A DNA stretch of 64,000 bases, taken from Ceratotherium simum simum (lineage: Eukaryota; Chordata; Mammalia; Perissodactyla; Rhinocerotidae). Every line of letters begins with the position of its first letter. Position 1 is the first letter of the stretch. Below the pieces are notes generated by a model. That model worked only from the letters and a program-made list of their open reading frames with translations. It had not been told where the DNA came from and did no database searches. Position numbers and translations under genes: made by a program. Below, piece by piece: positions 1-15,070 of the stretch. Location: the NCBI RefSeq assembly GCF_000283155.1, contig NW_004454159.1:18102084-18166083 (forward strand), given 5' to 3'.

Positions 1-206
<206 letters not shown>

Positions 207-339
207 CTAAGAAAGCACACTGCTCCAAATCTGACCAAAACCCAGATGGCAACGCTGGATGCAACAGCAACCATCATTGACACCGTATCCATTCACAGAC
301 TGCAGAGTGACGCAGAGCAAAATTCATCTCAAGTTTATA

Positions 340-650
340 GATTTAGTTAACAAATACACATTTAGCACCTATGAGCCCAGCACTGTCTAGGGAACAGGGG
401 AGATAGCAGAGGACAAGACAAGGTCCAGACCACCCTCTGAAAGCTGATGTTTTAGTAGACAAGGCAGGCACACCAACGAACCAACCAGCCAAACAGCCAA
501 CTGAAAAACCAATGGCGGTAAGTACTATCAAAAAAAATAAAACAGGGTAAGGGAGACAACAAAGAACTACTCCTTTAGAAAAGGCCTCTCTGAGAAGGGG
601 ACATTTGAGCAGAGATCAGATGGGCAAAATGACACAACTCGAGAGAAGTC
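340..650 (-). repeat. L2 LINE fragment (antisense)
   Basis: On the plus strand it reads as the reverse complement of the L2 3' end: a worn form of the motif for 'last common site, gagcacctactatgtgcccagcac', then AAAATAAAACAGGGTAAGGG and AGGCCTCTCTGAGAAGGGGAC. Ancient and diverged; edges are approximate. Confidence 0.65.
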
Positions 651-1202
651 AAGGGACCCAAGATCATGCAATTCATGTCTTTGATCTCTAAAACCTGCAC
701 TTGTCACTCTACTCCAGAGTTGTCACTAGAGGCTTGTTTTAAATGTTAAGGTTGCCAGTTGTATGTAAGAATTGATCTATTCATAAAAACTCTTAATTGA
801 AAGAAGCAGAAAATAATGAAACTAAATCATTAGGGGTCACTGCCCACAGAAGAGCAATCAGAACCTGAGATAAATTATCTGTGAAATAATGTAAGATTAT
901 GGGGTAAAATGACTTAATTTACAAAAAAAAACTTCTTATTCATATGAATGTTTCAAGAACATAACTGCTTAAATGGAGGACCACCTATAATTTCAGTATG
1001 GTTACCCAGAAGGAAATGTGGGCCAATAGAGAAAATAAATAAATCCAAAGTAATTTTAAAAATGAAAAAAAATTCTCCCATAATTGTGTGTACTGTTTTT
1101 GCCCAAGAGCAAAGAAAAAATAATAGCTGACACCTGAAGTCCAGTATGAATCTAAGAATGGATTTTCTGAGTAAAATATCCTCATTTTACAGGTGAAGAA
1201 TC

Positions 1203-1366
1203 ATTGAAAAGTGAAAAAGCAAAGTGCTACCTAATTAGGTTCTTTCCAAGACACTAATTGGATTTAAATATAGGACCACTGCATAGAGCTCTTAATGGGA
1301 AATAAGTCATTTACAAATTAAAGCAACGTATATTACAATTTTCAGATATTCTTTCTTGATTATATA
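1203..1366. repeat. Duplicated intronic segment, copy 1
   Basis: It shares with 3061-3218, in the same orientation, the words ATTGAAAAGTGAA, TTGGATTTAAATATAGGACC and CTTTCTTGATTATAT at matching spacing, with small indels between. It could be an undocumented interspersed repeat or a local duplication inside MEGF10. Confidence 0.7.
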
Positions 1367-1374
1367 AACACTCA

Positions 1375-2319
<945 letters not shown>

Positions 2320-2420
2320 CTAGTTCAAGTTTGGGTCAAAAAAAAATTTTTTTTAACGATACTGAGAATTTTCTAAGTATAAAACAACCACCAACAAAGG
2401 GGCAAGGGTATCCTTTAATA

Positions 2421-2754
2421 CAGTTGGCCCTCTGTATCCACAGTTCTGCAACCATGGATTCAACCAACTGCGGATCAAAAGGCCTATGATGGTTGCGCCT
2501 GTACTGAACATGTACAGATTTTTTTTCTTGTCATTATTCCCTAAACAATACAGTATACCAACTATTTACATAGCACTGACATTGTATTAGGTATCATAAG
2601 TAATCTAGAGATGATTTAAAGTATATGGGAGGTTGTGCATATGTTGTTATATGCAAATACTATGCCATTTTATATAAGGGACTTGAGCATCCTCTGATTT
2701 AGGTGTGGGGGGAAATCTTGGAACCAATCCCCTGAGGATATCGAGGGACAACTG
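2421..2754. mobile_element. MER2-type (Tc1/mariner, Tigger-like) non-autonomous DNA transposon
   Basis: 334 bp, bounded by inverted termini: CAGTTGGCCCTCTGTATCC at the left and GGATATCGAGGGACAACTG at the right, which pair at 16 of 19 positions. It is flanked by TA on both sides, the target duplication of this superfamily. The internal text (TTGTCATTATTCCCTAAACA, ATGCCATTTTATATAAGGGA) fits the MER2 consensus as I recall it. It has no coding capacity and is inactive. Confidence 0.85.
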
Positions 2755-2782
2755 TAATGAAAAGAAGCCACTAAACTCTGAA

Positions 2783-2905
2783 TTACTTGAGGGCAGGTAA
2801 ATGTCTTAGTCCTCTTTATTTTCCTATTTATGGCCCTAATTAGCTCGAGGCTTGGCATAGAGCAGGGGCTTGAAGAATTTTTGTTGAACAAATAAATGAT
2901 GGAAA
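2783..2905 (+). repeat. L2 LINE 3' end
   Basis: It contains CTTGAGGGCAGG, a diverged CCTAATTAGC..GGCATAGAGCAGG and the terminal TTTTTGTTGAACAAATAAATG, the usual order at the L2 3' end. Confidence 0.65.
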
Positions 2906-3060
2906 GAGATAAAATTTCAAATTCTAACAAGGCCCAAATAAAAACTCTCAAGTCATATGTTGATCTTTTATTCTACAAGAGTCATTACTGGCAATAAATA
3001 GATCTACAGTCAGAATTAAAAGATTGTTCCTCCTCAACATGGTCCAGGTTAATGACTGTG

Positions 3061-3218
3061 ATTGAAAAGTGAATAAGCAAAATGCTACATAATTATGTTC
3101 TTCTCAAGACATTTGGATTTAAATATAGGACCACTGAGCTGTTAATGAAAAAAAATTAATTAAAAAATTAGGATAATGTATCTTATAGTTAGTCATATAT
3201 TCCTTTCTTGATTATATT
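3061..3218. repeat. Duplicated intronic segment, copy 2
   Basis: Direct-orientation partner of 1203-1366, about 1.86 kb away. The shared core TTGGATTTAAATATAGGACC is identical; other parts differ by substitutions and short indels. Confidence 0.7.
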
Positions 3219-3683
3219 TATAATAGATTTAGTAAAATCTTATGGATCATTTCCTAACTTAAAAATTCTATTGACCAATGTCAACAGTCCCCATTTTTAA
3301 CTCTGCAGTTCTATTTTCCCCATAGCACTGACTTTGCGGCTACTAACAGGATGTATGATTTGCCGCAGGGTTTGGCTGATGTTGACTTCTGGTAATTGAG
3401 GTAAGGCCAATGCCAAAATTGCTGAATAAAATATTTACAGGTCAATGAATTTCTGGAACACCATTTGCAAGATTTAAGGCAGGATCAAGAAACCTATCTT
3501 GATGATGATGCCAACGAGGCAATGAAATCATTTCTGAGAAGAAATGGCTAAAGCCCCATCTGTTAGGTTAGTCCTGAAGGCTGGACAGAATAAAGCTCTT
3601 GGGAAACTGCTATCAAGGACAGCTCTGCACAGGACAGGGTGACCACACTCTCCTCTGCCCTCGACTGCAACAGAATATCACTA

Positions 3684-3980
<297 letters not shown>

Positions 3981-6900
3981 CTAGGTCAGAGACAGGGACT
4001 AAGGTCATGGTATCCAGGCTGAGTCATCACAGGCAGCAATGAGCAGAGAGGGTACAAGGTTTAAAATCCACTTGTCACATCATCCACATCAATCCATCAT
4101 CATATATTGTGTGATCATGTATCACATGATCATAACATTAAAACAATCCAAGAACTATTTTCTATAGAGTCGTAAAAGAGAAAGAACAAAACAGTTTTGT
4201 CATACTGATTTTTCTTCTTTAGGAGGACAGAGCAAAAGGGAAGCCCAAGGGCTCTGTCTATTAAAGGCAAAATTTATCAAAAATATAGTCTCATTTAGCC
4301 CTCAGAGACTTCTTCCCTCCCCATTCTTTATTTTTACAGAGAAATGGACAAAATGTAAAAAGATAAGGAGAAGCTCAAAGTGGTTAAATTATTTTACATA
4401 AAGAAACTCTTCCCTAGAGCAAGCAAATAAACACAGTCTTAAAATATTTTGATGACACATTGTGCAGGACAGAAAGATACACTAACTTGTGCCACCAAAT
4501 TCCTCTTTAAAACTTCAATTTCACCTTGGGCAGATACAGGCAGAATATCACAATTGATGCTATTTATTGCTGTTGTTCAAGCTATTGATTATTATGAAAC
4601 AATATGTAGGTGCTTAACTCTCATTCTGGAAATAGAGAAACTTTCAAACCAGTCGTGAATGAACAAATATGCCTAAAGGAAACATAAAGAAAAACCAAAG
4701 TTGCAAAAATAAAAATAAAACCAGGTTTTATTTGAGGTAAATGGAAGTCTCTTTCGTAAATAACTATTTGAAATACAACAGGGGCCTCTTTCTTGTAAGT
4801 CAGAATTCTTCACAACTCAAAGAAACGCTCTTTGCATTGAGAGGCAATAAGGATGAGTCATAATTAGCAGTGAAAGGGCGACTGCCAGCCTCAGACCAAG
4901 TGAGCACACAGTAAGAACAAGCGCACACACACATTCTGAGATTCCAGAAAACTACCACCGCCCAGCACCACGAGGGCCGAGAAGGCCGTTTTTGTATTAC
5001 AGTTTTTGCTTCTAAATTGATTAGGAGAAAAGTTACCATGGCCCAAACCTTAACACAGAAACAGCCCCAAACCATAACGTGAACGTTGCTAATCAGTATG
5101 CAGTCATTCCTGCTGAACCAGAGCTCCACTGTGGACTGCTCCTGTTTTCTCCTTCTGAAAGTCTCCCACACGGTGAGGGCTGTTAAGCAGGCCTGAAAGC
5201 GCACAGACCTCATTGTGTCTAGCTTGAGCCGACAATAGACGATTATTTTTGCTTGGACTGCTGGCTAAAAACGGAGATCAGGCCTGTTAGAAGCCAACTG
5301 GGGGTTAAGTGTTCCCCAAAGAATAAAATATGGAATTTTGGCCTATTATGATTTTTTTTCCCCTTGAGTTCACAAATATATGGTATTTTTTCCAAATCTC
5401 TTAAAAAACTGAGATGGAATTGCAAATTCTTTGTTCCCCAAAAGTGATACAACAGCTACAGTCTTATCTGGTGTTTTTACTCACACCTATACTAGGCAGA
5501 AGCATCGAATGTATTGAGGAATAAACCACTTCGAAAGGAGGCTGCAAAACTAGTTTGTTTTGAGAATTTGAAGGAAGTACCAACAAGGGTAACCTGCTAC
5601 CGGCTTCACTCTCTATGTGAAATATTCAGGTCCTGAGCTCTGACAGTGAGCCAGCACTCCTGTTTAACAGCAGCAAAAATGGGGACACCTGCTCCATAGA
5701 GATTCAGACAACCCTAGCCATTTTGGTCTGGAGCCATCAGGCAAATCCCAGTTAGGATTTTGGAGAAGTAGAAACTGAGTAATTATCCAGTTAAAATCAT
5801 CCTGAAAATTAGTCCTGATTTTTGCCACTTTTTTGTGGGCTGGGAGCTTGGGGAAGGAAGGATACTCAGCCATTTATGATGATTTAGTTTATCTGCTACT
5901 TGCCAAATGTCTACTTTATATTACACTTGATAAATGCAGTTAAGATGGAATGGAGTACACTTTAGGTCAAAAAGTAAATGCTGCTTTTTTACATTATGGA
6001 TGATCATGATTTATGTATGACTTGGCACATTCTCAATCAGAGCATGTTAAGAAAAATGACTCTGGGCAGATTGGCAAATCTGAATAAAGTGATCTTTTAT
6101 TTCCTACCTGATTCCCCTTCCCTAATAGGTTTGTCCAGCTGATTATCATAACCACCAGTCATAAGCAACTTTATTGAGGTAATTTTCACATAAGTAACAA
6201 GGCCCACAACACAGCAAAGTGCTCCATTGCAGAAGCTTGTTTCATGTGCTCCACCTATCATTTCATTTCCAGAGAATCGCAGGGAAGTCTAGAGATCTTC
6301 TATCACACCTTCTGTCTCCAGTCACATAAGCATATGTCAACACAACCAACCTTACTTTTAAATAACTTTTATTTTAGGATGGCAGTGAAGTCTTTCCTTG
6401 GAAAGTAAATAATAACAATGCTATTACCAACTCCCCCTACAGATTCAAGCCCTTTTCTTTTTCTCTATCATCAGTAAAAATCAGTCATCATTTTGTAGCT
6501 ATTAATGCCTAATCTATTTGAAGACAAATAACAAAGTATGTCTCAATCAGGGGACCACTCCAGGGAAAGCGTGAAGCTGTCTTTTTCCCTCCTGCTGCGC
6601 CATTTTCTCCTATTGCTACTCCTCCCCTTCAGACCTCTGTGCCCTCTTGTTTTCTTTCCCTTCATCTTATAGTCAGGAAAGGATAAGATACATTTATTAT
6701 TGCTGACATGTTATCTTCTCTAGAGAATTTAATATTTTAAGAGAACACACATATTAAGAGACTGAGAAATAAATCTCTAATTGTGGAATTTCAGGTAGTG
6801 AAGCTCATGGAGGGGGTACCAGGGTAGGCGCTTCTCTAGGTTACACTAGGTATATGGCTATCAATGTGACCTCCATGTAAGACCAACTCTGCAGTGAAAC

Positions 6901-7189
6901 TTTCTCCAGGATAGGGAATTGTAAGTTTGCTTTAACTATTTTTTTTTTTTTTTGGCTATGTGTGTTTGTGTGTTTTATTCCATTGATCCCATCTTACTCT
7001 TTGCCAACTTTGCTGGAGTCCTACAAGACATCTTTTTGTTTCCTTCTTTGTCAAAGACAGAAAAGAGAAAGCAACTCAATAAACATTCAAGGGGTCTGGC
7101 AGCTGCAGGCTTGCTGGTAAGAAGTACTCTAAGAAAGACCTCCAACTCTAGAGGGATAATGGCCCCAGAACAGGCACACCCACCTCTGA

Positions 7190-7620
7190 CTGGGGATCAT
7201 GACTTCCCCCAGATTCCCCATCAAGGAAGTAGCTTGTGAAAGTAGAGGAGATTCTAGGCTAACAGAATGGTGGGTGCAAGGTCCAGAGGCCCAAAGAATT
7301 ATGTGTCTATCCTTCAGGAACCCCAAGTATTGGAGACAGCTGAAATTGGTACTGGGAAGAGGAGAGGCATCAGGGCAGCCAGGCGATGGTCACATAGAGA
7401 AGAGCCAAGAACGCCATGCTGTGGAGTGTGAGCTTCCTCTTGGTGTTAACAGGGACCCAACAGATAATTAAGTAGGAGAGGGGCATAATTAAATTTGTGT
7501 TTTGTAGGAGGGTAGATGATGGTTTGAAGATGATTATTCTAGAAGAAAGAAGACCTATCAGGTGGCTACTTTGGGTTACCCAATTAAAAAATGATAAAAA
7601 TGAAAAAGTCTTGAACTAAA
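7190..7620 (-). repeat. Probable L2 LINE body fragment (antisense)
   Basis: Plus-strand text such as TTAAATTTGTGTTTTGTAGG followed by GATGATTATTCTAGAAG resembles the antisense L2 body (atgatcagatttgtgttttagaaagatcac). Strongly diverged, with weak edges. Confidence 0.4.
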
Positions 7621-7734
7621 TCATTGGCAGTTGGGATGCAGGGGAAGAAGAATTCTAGAGAAATATAGGAGAGAATGCAAATGAAAGATACACCCTTCCA
7701 TGGTCCACCCAGGGTAATTTATGCATTCAGGTAG

Positions 7735-7830
7735 CTCCATGAGGGAGAGATGGTACCTGTTTTTGTTCACTACAGTGCCTAGCACATGGAGGGTGTTAAA
7801 TAAATATTTGTTGAATGAGTCAATAGGCAC
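7735..7830 (+). repeat. L2/MIR-type 3' end
   Basis: AGTGCCTAGCACATGGAGGG followed by TTAAATAAATATTTGTTGAATGAGT is the shared 3' terminus of L2 and MIR elements. Confidence 0.7.
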
Positions 7831-9359
7831 TGTTCCTCTTTCAAACATGATATTCAAGACAATTTTCCAATTGGATGGAGCAACCATATCATTATTTGCT
7901 TCCCTGAAGAAGTGATGAGAAATGCACTCAAACCAGGAAGCCCAACATATTTATTTTTTATGTCTTTAAAATGGTGACCCTTCCCAATTAAGGGGGTGGA
8001 AGTGTCTGCCTTGCTTATTTTTGAGAAGAAGATATACTTTCATGAGCTCAGGTCTGTGATTTTTAATGTTAGCCCAGATTATAAAGCACAGAATTATGGG
8101 ACATCTTGAGGAAATTCTTGTGGAATATTTACCAAAGTACAGATAAAGCCTTTAATATGAGTTACTTCAGGAAACAACTTCCTAAAATATTTGGAAGAAG
8201 GGACAAAATAGGAAGGGGGTATCTTTAAATTTGAAGGAATCTCTAGTTGAATGGAAGCATTTTTTCCTGATAAATGCTCTAATGCTGATAAGGAGATCTG
8301 CAAGGGACTGCTCTTGCCAGAACTGAGGACAAAGAGCTCTTTGATAGCCTTCACAAGTTGCTAGGCAATGGCTGAATGATCATGATAAACTTCAGCTAAG
8401 CAGCTCTAAAGAAATGTTCATGCATTTAATGCCTGATGCATTATGCCAGCAGCCTCAACGTGAAATCAGCATTCACTAGGCATTTGTGATTGCATGAATG
8501 CGGGAAATAAATCATCTGGGGTGTCATTATTTCCCCCCTCAGAGATATAACCCAACCTTCTTGTCTTGCTTAATTGTTTCTATTCCTTACGCCAGCATTG
8601 CAATATTTGGGGTGTTAGTGAATGAAGGAAATGATTTCGATTCAATGTCTTGCTCCTGAGCAACAAGGTATTAAACACATATTAGAACAAAGAGAGAGAT
8701 TTGTTAATAATCATTGGGCTTGGTGATTATAGGAGAGAGGAACTACAGTATTTAGTCATAACACTTTTTCTGCTTTTCTAATCCTCTGGCCAACGTAAGC
8801 GGCAGCATGCTGTCATGTAGAGAGGTTATCCCCTGGTGTATCCACCTCCGCCTACTCAGTGTCTGCCCTGAGAGAACGTGAGCTTCCTTCTGCGGCCAGG
8901 AGCTGGTGCCGCTTCATCTCCATGTTCCCAGCACCTAAGCACTATGGTTGCATACAACGTGGAGACGCTTAACAAATGGTTGTTAATTTAAATCTTTCTA
9001 TGGATACTATGAATTTTAAAGATCCATTAAAAAGGATCTGCTTTATATAGGTAAACAAGTTGAAAAAAACATCTTGATAAGTCACACAAATCAGAGATGT
9101 CTTGCAGCCGCAAGACAAAACAGCAGAGAGCATGGCCTGCATTAGTCTGGACCCAGATAAAAGCAAGCAGGTCAGACTGCTAGGCAGGTTGAGGGATCCA
9201 GAAGCTTTGGCTTTTTCTGCAGCCTCTCTTTTGGGAGAGCAAGCCCCTCTCTCCACCCCACTTCAGGGACCCCACGTTCTGCTTTTATATGACTCCTTTC
9301 CCCCAAGACCATGTAGACAGACAGATGTATGTGTATGCATACATGCTCTCCGCCCCTCA

Positions 9360-9500
9360 GTCCCCTAAAGGGTTAGATAGTGAGCAAGTCACGTGCACTT
9401 GTGGCTGATTGGGTTTATGCATGTTAATTAAAACTCATTTGCACTTGAATTTGCACTTATGTTTCACTGGACAAAGAAAGGCAGGTCTCCCCCTATTATA
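9360..9500. promoter_or_regulatory. Candidate intronic regulatory block (E-boxes and homeodomain-like site)
   Basis: Non-repetitive DNA with CACGTG at 9390-9395, CACTTG at 9396-9401 directly abutting it, and TTAATTA at 9424-9430. This is motif reading only. No conservation data are available, so function is an inference. Confidence 0.25.
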
Positions 9501-10627
9501 ATAATTCAGGCATCACTAAGCTGCAGGAGAGATCACTTGGGGACAGATCAGTACCCGAAGTAGCAACTCACTCAGCTGGTCAAACCTGGTGTGTTTGGGG
9601 GGTGATTAAGGGGGGCGCTGTCCTTTTGGAGAGGGGCTGGAACCACTTGAAGGCGGAGGTCTGCTTGCGGGGAAGAGGAGAGAAGTTCCCATAAACTTGA
9701 CTGTGGGTTCTCCTCCTTCCAGTGCCCCCTTCTTGGCTGGGCTCAGATAAGCATCCCGCCTCTCTTCCTACTCTCCTTTCCCCTCCTTACCATTATACCA
9801 TGTCTTGCTCATCCCTCTGTCTTTCCCAAGACTCCTAGAGGTTGATTTAGTGTCCTAATCTCTTTTCTCTCAGTTTAGCATTTAACTTTTTTTCTGGCAT
9901 GACCATCCCTAAGCCTCTTCTAGTCTTTTGCCACAGGCTATGAGGTTTCTGTCACAGAAATGCTCCCCCAGAACCCCACCTCTTCAATAATGACAGTAGC
10001 AAGGCATAGCACAGGCCAGTCTACAGACTGATAACTGCCCCTACATGGGCCACTGGGGCAATTTTGAAATGACAGACAGGGCCACCATGTAAGATTGTAC
10101 AGGTTGTATACTACACAAGAGCCCCTGACCAAATGGCTAAGTCGGGGCAGAAATCCAGCTCATACTCCACCTGGCAAGAAGTGCACCCTGAGGGATTTCC
10201 AAACCTTTTCCAAATTTGGACAGAAGGTGCTTTATGGGCTGGCAATGACTCCGTCCTCCTCCTCACCCACCCTCCAGATTCTCATTCGGTAGGTGTGAGG
10301 TGGGGACCAGGAATATGCAAGTTCAAAGAGTTCCCAGGTGACAGTGATCTTAGCCAGGGCTGGGAACCAGGCTGGAGACTGCATATGTTCCCACACAGCT
10401 GGAGTGGAATCTTGATTAGCTGTAACACAGTGAAGAGGTGTTCTGGCTGACTAAAGTCAGAGCAGAAAGAAAGAAAAAAAAGTCAGCATGTTTCTACTGT
10501 TTTTGGAAAATACTTTATAAAGCGTATCACTCCACTACTCTGGAAATACACACACATAACTAATTATATTTCACTGACATCTGGATTTCAGAATAATGAT
10601 TTTTGAAAAGCCAGTCTCATTTTATAG

Positions 10628-10631
<4 letters not shown>

Positions 10632-10669
<38 letters not shown>
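10632..10669. repeat. (GT)19 microsatellite
   Basis: 38 bp of uninterrupted GT, expected to be polymorphic in length. Confidence 0.97.
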
Positions 10670-10671
<2 letters not shown>

Positions 10672-12709
10672 CAGAGGTGTAGGAGAAGGAGCCCAGGACA
10701 CAGCCTATATCCTGGAAGGTGTTTCATTTTTTTCCATTATTTTCCTGCAATCTGTCTCTTTTTGGTAAGTAATCTTTTGGCTAAAAATGTCAATAAATTA
10801 AGGTTCTAAATAACCACATATGATAAATATACATGTCTTTTCTTTTGAAAAATAGTACATTTCTTTTGGAAATAATATCTGGGATACCACATGCAACTTA
10901 AGTTTTGGTTAATCTGTATGGTAGTACATTTTAAAGAATTTTTTTATGACTAGGTAAAATGGGACTATCAATTATAGAAGAAATAAACAAGAGTCTCAGT
11001 TCCTTTAAGAGAAAAAGACAGTCTAACATTAGAAAAGAAGGTGAAGTTATGAGAAGAGGGGGATGAGCCCCATGGTAAGAAAGCAAGCTGACTTCCTTAG
11101 TATATCAGGTTAGCACAGGACTTCCTCCATTTAGGTGTGTTAGTTTCCTTGTAAAGAGCGATAAAGTTCTCCCCACCCTTATCCCTGGCTCCAAACCCGG
11201 AGGCCTGATCAGCCTCTCCCCATAGTGTCCTCAAATGGCCGAGCACTTGGTGCCTCTACATCATCTTCTTGATTTGGTCAGGGGAAGAGCCCAGGTCCCG
11301 GTTGTTAGCTTTCACTGATTTCTTCACAAAAGCCTCACTGTTACCCCACACACTGCTACTCTGTCCTGAGATATTAACATTTCACCTAGAGCAATCTCAG
11401 CAACAGGGAGAAAGGAAACAGAATCACTTGCTTGCCTTGGCTTAGGTTATTTATTTGGCCCCAACCCTGTTTTCTAAATGAAAAGCAAAGCTTTCTTTAC
11501 ATTGAGAAAGGTCCTTATGAAGTATTTACTCAAAACAAGTTTGTGAGGAAAAATTATGAGTCTATCCAGTGCTGACAATGAAATGGTGTTCTGTGTAAAT
11601 AATAGAGTCTACTCTTCTTTCCTTTTAAAAAAATAAGCCAATTCTAGGCCCAATTCTAGGGTGTTTTTTTTTTTTTGGAATTTTAGGAACTCTCTTTTCC
11701 TCTATATACGTTTGCTTACACCAAGTGTGTTGTCAGTGTGGGGGATGGCGTGATTGAAAAAACATTTCCAGCAGCCTCAGATACTTGCAGACCAACAGCC
11801 CACACAGAAGACCCAGAGAAACAAGACATTGGAGCCACGAAGCGAAGAGACAGTGGGCAACAAGTGATGGAGCAACATGAAGCAGCAAAGCTTCTTCCCT
11901 TTGGAGAAGCAGACCAGTCACAGACGGACAGAGGATTACAAAATTATGTTGTGTGACAAAGCCATTGCCTTCCTGCAGGAGTTCCATGGGTCTAAGGCCA
12001 GATGGGATAATTTGTCTTACCCCATGACCCAGACTGTGGAATGCAACTAACATATTTTCCTGCTGGCTTCAGGCCAAATCATATCTCCTGCTTTTCTCAT
12101 GTATACTAGAGTATGTCTTTCAAAGGCTGGTTCTAAAGCATCAAAGCAGGTGGTCTGGTGTGTTCAGGAACACCTCACATTTCCTCTATATTCATAAGAC
12201 AAAGGTAGATTTGATGGAGTATTGCCCAAAACAAATGATATGGCCTATTAGGAAAGTTCTGAATTTGCCAGGGGATTAAAAATGCTATTTTGCTTCATTG
12301 TGGTCATTGAGAACTTAGTACTGGTCACTCCGTTTGAGAACTTCAAGAACGCTTGTGAAGTCACAAAATCTGATTTAATCCCTGGTGTGATGTAGTTTCA
12401 ACATTTAGTAACTGAGAGCCAAACAGAAACATGGGAAGGTAAAATTTCTTATTTGAAGTGAGAATTATCTCAGTTTTTGCAAGTCAAGGAGAAACTAAAG
12501 AGCTAGGGAGTCCTTGTGTCTGTGGGTAGCTCCTATTGACAGAAAATAAAGTCCATTACACCAGTCTTGCTTTGTTTCTCAAGGGACCTCTCAGACACCA
12601 GAAATCAAGCACACGGCAGTTGGTCTCAGTTTACTCCTGTCAGAAGCCAAAGGAGCTCTCAACAAATTCCAAAGGACTGAGAGACAACACTGAAGAGGTT
12701 ACCGATGAG

Positions 12710-14365
12710 GATCTGAAGACTTAATATTGTTAAGTTGGCAATACTCCCCACATTGATCTGTAGATTCAATCCTCATTAAATTCCCACCTTGTTTCTTTGC
12801 AGGAATTGACATACTGATCCTAAAATTCATATGGAAATTCAAGGAACCCAGAATAGCCAATATAATCTTAAAAAAGAAGACCAAAGTTGGAGGACTCACA
12901 GTTCCCAATTTTAGAACTTTCTACAAGGCTATAATAATCAAATCAGTATGGTATTGGCATAAGAATAGACATATATATCAATGGAATAGAAATGAGAGCA
13001 CAGAAATAAATCCTCTCACCTTCACAGCCTATTGATTTTTGACAAGGGTGTCAAGACAATTCAATGGAGAAAAGAACAGTCTTTTCAACAAATGGTGCTG
13101 GGACAACTAGATATTATATGCAAAAGAATGAAGTTGAACACTTTCTTTATGCCATATATGAAAATGAACTCAAAGTGGATCAAAGACCTAAACGTAAAGC
13201 TAAAAACTATAAAATTCTTAAAAGAATACATAGGCATAAATCTTTCTGATCTTGGATTAGGCAATGGTTTTTTAGATTTGATGACAAAAACATAAGCAAC
13301 AAAAGGAAAAAAATAGACAAACTAGACTTCATGAGAATAAAAATGTTTCTGCTGCAAAGAGTGCCATCAAAAAGTAAAAAAACTCGTGGAATGAGAGAAA
13401 GTATTTGTAAGTCATATATCTAAGGGCCATATACGTATAAAGAACTATTACAACTCAATAATAAAAAGACAAAAATATCCCAATTAAAAAATAAGCAAAG
13501 GATCTGTATAGATATTTCTACAAAGAATATATATAGATGGCCAATAAGCACACGAAAAGACATTCAACATCATTACTCATTGGGGAAGTGCAAATCGAAA
13601 ACACAGTGACATACTATTTCCCACAAACAAGAATAACTATAATCAAAAAAGCAGATAATAACAATTGATAGTATATATGGAAAAATTGGAACCCTCATAC
13701 ACTGCTGGTGGGAAAGTAAAATGGTGCAGCCACTTTGGAAAACAGTTTAGCAATTCTTTTTAATTCTTAAAAAGGTTAAAAATTACCATATGACCTAGCA
13801 ATTCTACACCTAAATATATACCCAACATACATACATCCACACAAAAACGTGTACAAGAATGGTCATAGCAGCATTATTAATAATAGCCAAAAAGTGGAAA
13901 TAACCCAAAGGTCCATCAACTAATGAATGGATAAATAAAATGTGGTCGATCCATATAATGGAATATTATTTGGCAGTCAAAAGAAATGAAGTACTGATCT
14001 ATGCTCCAATATGGATGAACCTTGAAAACATTATGTTGAGTGAAGGAAACCAGTCACAAAAGACCATATATTGTATGAATCCATACAATACCCAGAATAG
14101 GCAAATCTATAGAGACAGAAAGTGGATGAGTGGTTGCCTAGGGGAGGGGAAGAAGGAAAAGGGGAGGATTGGTGAGTTGGGGTTAATGGGGAATGACTGC
14201 TAATGAGTATTAACGGGGTTTCTTTGAGAGGTGATGAAAATCTTCTAAAATTGTCTGTGGTGATGGTTGTACAATTCTTCGACTATACTAAAAACCATTG
14301 AATTGTATGCTTTAAATAGGTGAATTCTATGGTGTGAAGTTACATCTCAATAAACGTATATTATA
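12710..14365 (+). mobile_element. L1 LINE, 5'-truncated 3' end (older mammalian L1M type)
   Basis: It begins in the ORF2 3' third (GATCTGAAGACTTAATATTG; text for MVLGQLDI and MKMNSKWIKDLNVK-like peptides around 13090-13200). It continues through the ACACTGCTGGTGGGAAAGTA and TGGAATATTATTTGGCAGTC stretches and ends in a 3' UTR with TTGAATTGTATGCTTTAAAT. The reading frame is broken by stops and frameshifts, so it is a dead copy. It has no clear poly-A tail and no target-site duplication was found. Confidence 0.9.
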
Positions 14366-14504
14366 TATAGAAAGAGAGGTTGCTGGTTATTAGCACTGAT
14401 CACCATGGTCCTCTCGCATAATTCTCAGAAGTCTTCATCTATGCTGAAGATAAATCTCAGCATAACTGCCCTCTCCCCCAGCACTTCCTGGAATAAGTCT
14501 GTGT

Positions 14505-14725
14505 GTGGCAGTTGGGTGCAGCAATTAACAGCGCTGGCTACGTGGCGGGAGAGCATTGGTGCAAATCCTGTCTCTCACATTTACTGACTCTGGGACCTTG
14601 GTCAAGCCACTTAACTTCTCTTTGCCTCAGCTTCCTCATCTGTAAAAAGGAGAAAATAACATTTCCTAACTCATAGAGTTGTTGTGAGCCTACAGTAAGC
14701 TCTCAATAAGCATAGCATACTATTA
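14505..14725 (+). repeat. MIR SINE
   Basis: It follows the MIR order: a worn tRNA-like head (GTTGGGTGCAGCAATTAACA), then CTGGGACCTTGGTCAAGCC, CTCAGCTTCCTCATCTGTAA and a tail AGCTCTCAATAAGCATAGCA. Confidence 0.85.
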
Positions 14726-14976
14726 TGTCTCTAGAGTCTTCTTTGTATGCATTTTTGCTAAAAGGTAAGACCAGTCTGACTCTATGATTTCCTAAATGTG
14801 ACATCTATAGTATGGAGGCAGAAGATTCTCCTCTGAAAGGTCCATCTTCTAAAAATATGAACCGTCTTGGCTTGTTACTATCAATTTCTGTTTTAGAGGA
14901 CAAGTTAAAAAACATTTTGAAGAATACTGAAGAATCAATATGAAAACAGTTCTGTCTTACAAATGTCCTTCTCTTT

Positions 14977-15070
14977 TCTCTCTCTCTCTCTCTCCACACA
15001 CTAATATATTTAGCTACAAATAAAATACATGTATATGTATATATATATATAAATACACATACACACACAA
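14977..15070. repeat. Low-complexity tract: (CT)n, (TA)n, (CA)n
   Basis: CT repeats occupy about 14977-14994. A purine-pyrimidine alternating stretch of TA and CA occupies about 15029-15070. Confidence 0.85.

Noticed and set aside
11733..12053. Overlapping open frames on both strands
   Set aside because: There is no domain, splice context or family resemblance; probably chance.
13032..13295. Open frame of 87 residues that looks protein-like
   Set aside because: It is a remnant of L1 ORF2 inside a decayed LINE, not a host gene.
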